A DNA stretch of 36,561 bases from contig CAIZQU010000112.1 of NCBI GenBank assembly GCA_903935205.1, positions 1 through 36,561 of the forward strand, given 5' to 3'. Position numbers and translations under genes: made by a program. The stretch comes from an uncultured cyanobacterium (GTDB lineage: Bacteria > Cyanobacteriota > Cyanobacteriia > PCC-6307 > Cyanobiaceae). The notes beneath the pieces are model-generated. The model was not told the DNA's origin. It did no database searches and saw only the letters and a list, made by a program, of their open reading frames with translations. Positions 34,562-36,561 of this stretch are shown one piece after another. Numbering within the stretch: position 1 is the first letter of the stretch; every line of letters begins with the position of its first letter.

Positions 34562-35460
34562 GCGTAGGCGCCGGGGGTGGCGGGCGCCTGGCTGAGGGGG
34601 GCGCCGCGCCAGCGAACCGCCTCGGCCGCGGGCGGTGGATCCAGGCGCAGTTGGAAGGGAGGCAGCAGCGGCAGGCTGAGCTGGCCCTGCACCGCTTCCA
34701 GGTTGATGGAGCTGGCCCTGGGGCTTCTGACCTCCACCCGGGTGGGTTCCGCCAGGCGGAGCTGCAGCTCCCCGAGGCTGAGATCGGGACCGGGCCCCAT
34801 CGCGCTCTTGCGCAGCTGGATCAGCCCCTGGCCGGAGGCGGCCTTGCTGAGGGGCCGCAGGTCGGGATAGGCCTCAAGCACCGCCCCCTTGCTGGCGGTG
34901 GCTGGGCTGGCGGTCCGATCCAGGGCAGGGATCGGCCTTGAACTGAGCAGGCCGCGGCTGGCGATCCGGAACAGCTGCAGGTTGAGCAGCTGGATCAGGC
35001 CAAGGGTCACCAGGGCATAAAGGACGGTGCCCTGCCAGCTGGTGAACACATCGATCGAACCCGGTGTGAACCGGCGCAGCAGGGGCTCGCGACCACTGCC
35101 CAGCGGCTGCTGGCTGCGGCGGGGTGGCAGGGCGGCATCGAGGCTGCCGGAGGCCAGCCCGAGATGGCGTTCGAGCAGGGGCAACATCGCCCGCAAATAG
35201 GCGGGTTCAGGCAGACGATCCCGCCAGCCGCGCTCCAGGGCCTCAATCACGGCCGTGCTGATCCTGGTGTCCTGGGCGAGCTGGCGCAGGCCCAGACCCC
35301 GCTCCTCACGGGCGCGACGCAGCAGCCGACCCGCCTCCTGCAGGGGATCGGCGGCCTGTTCAGGCCCCTTCCCCTGGGAAGACGGAGCCCGATGGGGGCG
35401 GGGCCAGCGCTGCCCGAGCCAGCGGGAGGCCTTGGCGGGAAGGGAGAAAACCTGGCGGAT
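34489..35460 (-). CDS. RodZ-like helix-turn-helix membrane protein (start codon unclear)
   Basis: The frame is open from the stop of the upstream pseudouridine synthase gene (TGA 35473-35475) to 34489. It encodes an HTH_25/RodZ-type domain: EAGRLLRRAREERGLGLRQL, then AQDTRISTAVIEALERGW, then LPEPAYLRAMLPLLERHLGL. A membrane segment follows (VLYALVTLGLIQLLNLQLF) and then an extracytoplasmic part with a beta-rich block (LSLGELQLRLAEPTRVEVRSP) and a Pro-rich tail. The first ATG/GTG/TTG in frame is GTG 35250, inside the HTH domain, so the true start must be upstream. I mark ATC at 35460 (GAGG 10 nt before it) as the best guess; a CTG just before EAGRLL is the alternative. RodZ anchors MreB in rod-shaped cells; whether this protein does so is inference. 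Confidence 0.72.
   Translation of the reverse strand: MRQVFSLPAKASRWLGQRWPRPHRAPSSQGKGPEQAADPLQEAGRLLRRAREERGLGLRQLAQDTRISTAVIEALERGWRDRLPEPAYLRAMLPLLERHLGLASGSLDAALPPRRSQQPLGSGREPLLRRFTPGSIDVFTSWQGTVLYALVTLGLIQLLNLQLFRIASRGLLSSRPIPALDRTASPATASKGAVLEAYPDLRPLSKAASGQGLIQLRKSAMGPGPDLSLGELQLRLAEPTRVEVRSPRASSINLEAVQGQLSLPLLPPFQLRLDPPPAAEAVRWRGAPLSQAPATPGAYAYPPPAAPPAGTAAPVGAAAVPRP
34498..34534. terminator. Perfect 12-bp inverted repeat in the malQ / RodZ-like overlap
   Basis: CGGCACCGCTGC (34498-34509) and GCAGCGGTGCCG (34523-34534) form a perfect 12-bp stem with a 13-nt loop. It lies inside the overlapping 3' ends of two convergent genes and, being symmetric, could stop transcription from both sides. 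No U-tract is present on either strand, though a run of Gs follows on the + side. Confidence 0.55.
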
Positions 35461-35472
35461 GGCGGGGAAGCC

Positions 35473-36267
35473 TCAACCGGCGGGCGATGGGCCGGCCCAT
35501 TCTCCGCCAAGGACCTCGCCGGCGGTGACCTGGCGCCAGCGTCCCTCCGGCAGATCGTTGAGGCGCAGGGGGCCGATCGCCACCCGCAGCAGATCCTGAA
35601 CGGGATGGCCGAGCAGGGCGGCGGTGCGGCGGATCTGCCGGTTGCGCCCCTCGCGCATCACCAGTTCGAGGCGCGTGGCGGCTGGGCGGCGGGCGATCAC
35701 CCGCAGCTCCACCGGCTGGCTGGGGAGACCCTCAAGGGGAAGACCGGCGGCCCAGCGCTCCAGGCTGTCGCCGTTGGGATGGCCCTCCACCCAGACCCGG
35801 TAGGTGCGGCGATGGCCATAACGGGGATGGGTGAGCTTCAGGGTCAGGGCGCCATCGTTGGAGAGGAGCAGGGCCCCGCGGCTGTCGGCATCGAGGCGGC
35901 CGACCGGATGGAGACCGGAACCCCGCCGCAGGGGCGGGGGCAGGAGATCGAGAACCGTCGGCCTGCCCTGGGGATCGCGGCAGGTGCAGAGCACCCCGAC
36001 CGGCTTGTGCAGCAGCAGGGTGAGCGGGGCGGGTGCGGCGGCGAGGGGGCGGCCATCGACCTGGATGCTGTCGCGGCGGGGGTCAACCCTCTGACCCAGC
36101 AGGGCCGGACGACCATTGACCCGCACCCGGCCCCGGCGGACCAGCTCCTCGGCCCCGCGGCGGGAGGCCAGTCCGGCGGCGGCGATCAGCTTCTGCAGCC
36201 GCTCGCCCCGGCCCTCAGCGGGGCCAGGGGAGGGATCCAGCGGAACGGGGGAGGGGAAGGAGGACAC
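35473..36267 (-). CDS. Pseudouridine synthase, RsuA/RluB family
   Basis: 264 residues from a GTG at 36267. An N-terminal S4 RNA-binding domain (RLQKLIAAAGLASRRGAEELV, GRVRVNG, GQRVDP) is followed by the RsuA-type catalytic domain: LTLLLHKPVGVLCT, the catalytic motif HPVGRLDADSRGALLLSNDG with the Asp nucleophile, HRRTYRVWVEG, and VMREGRNRQIRRTAALLGHPV. These enzymes make single pseudouridines in 16S or 23S rRNA; RluB/E/F-like or RsuA-like target cannot be decided. The RodZ-like gene follows 12 bp later in the same frame and probably the same transcript. Divergent from the sigma-factor gene. Confidence 0.92.
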   Translation of the reverse strand: MSSFPSPVPLDPSPGPAEGRGERLQKLIAAAGLASRRGAEELVRRGRVRVNGRPALLGQRVDPRRDSIQVDGRPLAAAPAPLTLLLHKPVGVLCTCRDPQGRPTVLDLLPPPLRRGSGLHPVGRLDADSRGALLLSNDGALTLKLTHPRYGHRRTYRVWVEGHPNGDSLERWAAGLPLEGLPSQPVELRVIARRPAATRLELVMREGRNRQIRRTAALLGHPVQDLLRVAIGPLRLNDLPEGRWRQVTAGEVLGGEWAGPSPAG

Positions 36268-36351
36268 GGTCTGGGGAGGTCAGCATCAGTCTCCTGCGCC
36301 ACGGGGCGGCTGCGGGGGCAATGCGGAACGAGTCCGGGAAAGGATGGTACT

Positions 36352-36377
36352 GTTACGAAACAACTTGGTTTCGTAAC
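36352..36377. promoter_or_regulatory. Perfect 9-bp inverted repeat upstream of the sigma-factor gene
   Basis: GTTACGAAA (36352-36360) and TTTCGTAAC (36369-36377) are separated by 8 bp; the second arm ends 16 bp before the ATG at 36394. The centre-to-centre distance of 17 bp fits a dimeric repressor operator, and it could equally form a hairpin over the start region of the mRNA. TGGTACTGT just before it (36346-36354) resembles an extended -10 box, in which case the operator would cover the transcription start. Confidence 0.65.
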
Positions 36378-36393
36378 CCACCCTTTCGCGACC

Positions 36394-36561
36394 ATGCCCT
36401 CCCTCACCCTGTCCGGATCCGCCGATCACACCCCTGCCGGCGACCTGGTGCGCTCCTACCTGCGCGACATCGGTCGGGTGCCGCTGCTCAGCCATGAGCA
36501 GGAGATCACCCTGGGCCGCCAGGTCCAGGAGCTGATGGCGATCGAGGAGCTGCGCGAGGAG
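36394..36561 (+). CDS. Sigma-70 family RNA polymerase sigma factor (group 2-like), 3'-truncated by the window
   Basis: The first 56 codons of a sigma factor from the ATG at 36394 to the window end. After a short lead the region 1.2 signature is clear: DLVRSYLRDIGRVPLLSHEQE, then ITLGRQVQELMAIEELREE. The lead is short and lacks the long acidic region 1.1 of the primary RpoD, so this is most likely one of the non-essential group 2 factors (SigB/C/D/E-type) that cyanobacteria use for light, stress and night responses. Which one cannot be said without the rest. No good ribosome site is visible. The palindrome at 36352-36377 lies directly upstream. Confidence 0.88.
   Translation, partial: MPSLTLSGSADHTPAGDLVRSYLRDIGRVPLLSHEQEITLGRQVQELMAIEELREE

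Overview
This window is chromosomal DNA from a GC-rich picocyanobacterium, most likely of the Cyanobium / Synechococcus type. The evidence is the set of photosynthesis and clock genes: petH with an N-terminal CpcD-like domain, zwf followed by opcA, the KaiB-domain clock kinase SasA, a CpcS/CpeS-like bilin-lyase relative, the ferredoxin-dependent 8-vinyl reductase BciB, geranylgeranyl diphosphate synthase CrtE and a type-II sigma factor. Genes are tightly packed on both strands. Many neighbours overlap by 4 nt or end convergently, and alternative starts (GTG, TTG) are common. I see no insertion sequence, prophage, CRISPR array or rRNA. There is one tRNA gene (tRNA-Glu, UUC).

Region 1 (1-7.2 kb): the end of a SemiSWEET sugar transporter, a convergent 7TM-HD phosphohydrolase (PgpH-like), then a rightward run of folD, a small protein that resembles the bacterial eRF1-domain/'translational machinery' family, crtE, a DUF212 (divergent PAP2) membrane protein and a RecD-like helicase. 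The last three are joined by ATGA and GTGA stop/start overlaps. Region 2 (7.2-14.4 kb) is mostly leftward: acylphosphatase, a gene-poor stretch with short tandem repeats, a small membrane protein, cobyrinate a,c-diamide synthase, opcA, zwf and petH. FNR makes NADPH in the light, and G6PDH with its activator OpcA makes it in the dark, so petH-zwf-opcA is a reductant-supply cluster. A strong hairpin separates petH from zwf.

Region 3 (14.4-20.7 kb): an SRPBCC/START-type protein, tRNA-Glu, sasA, the CpcS-like protein, a small exported cyanobacterial protein and the M1 aminopeptidase pepN. Region 4 (20.7-27 kb) is the accessory part, with lower-GC patches: an HpsJ-like membrane protein, an exported protein with a PEP-CTERM-like sorting tail, an AraC-type regulator and a large extracellular metzincin protease with a pre-peptidase C-terminal domain and Ser/Thr/Gly repeats. 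Together they look like a cell-surface/secretion neighbourhood.

Region 5 (27-36.6 kb) returns to core genes: GHL10 glycoside-hydrolase-like protein behind prs, an unrecognised divergent gene, an LCP-family cell-wall ligase, bciB coupled to malQ, a RodZ-like helix-turn-helix membrane protein whose start codon appears to be non-canonical, an RsuA/RluB pseudouridine synthase, and the start of a sigma-70 gene behind a perfect 9-bp inverted repeat. I did not find one clearly new multi-gene system. The best leads are the eRF1-like gene, the RodZ-like start, the sigma-gene palindrome and the surface-protein cluster.
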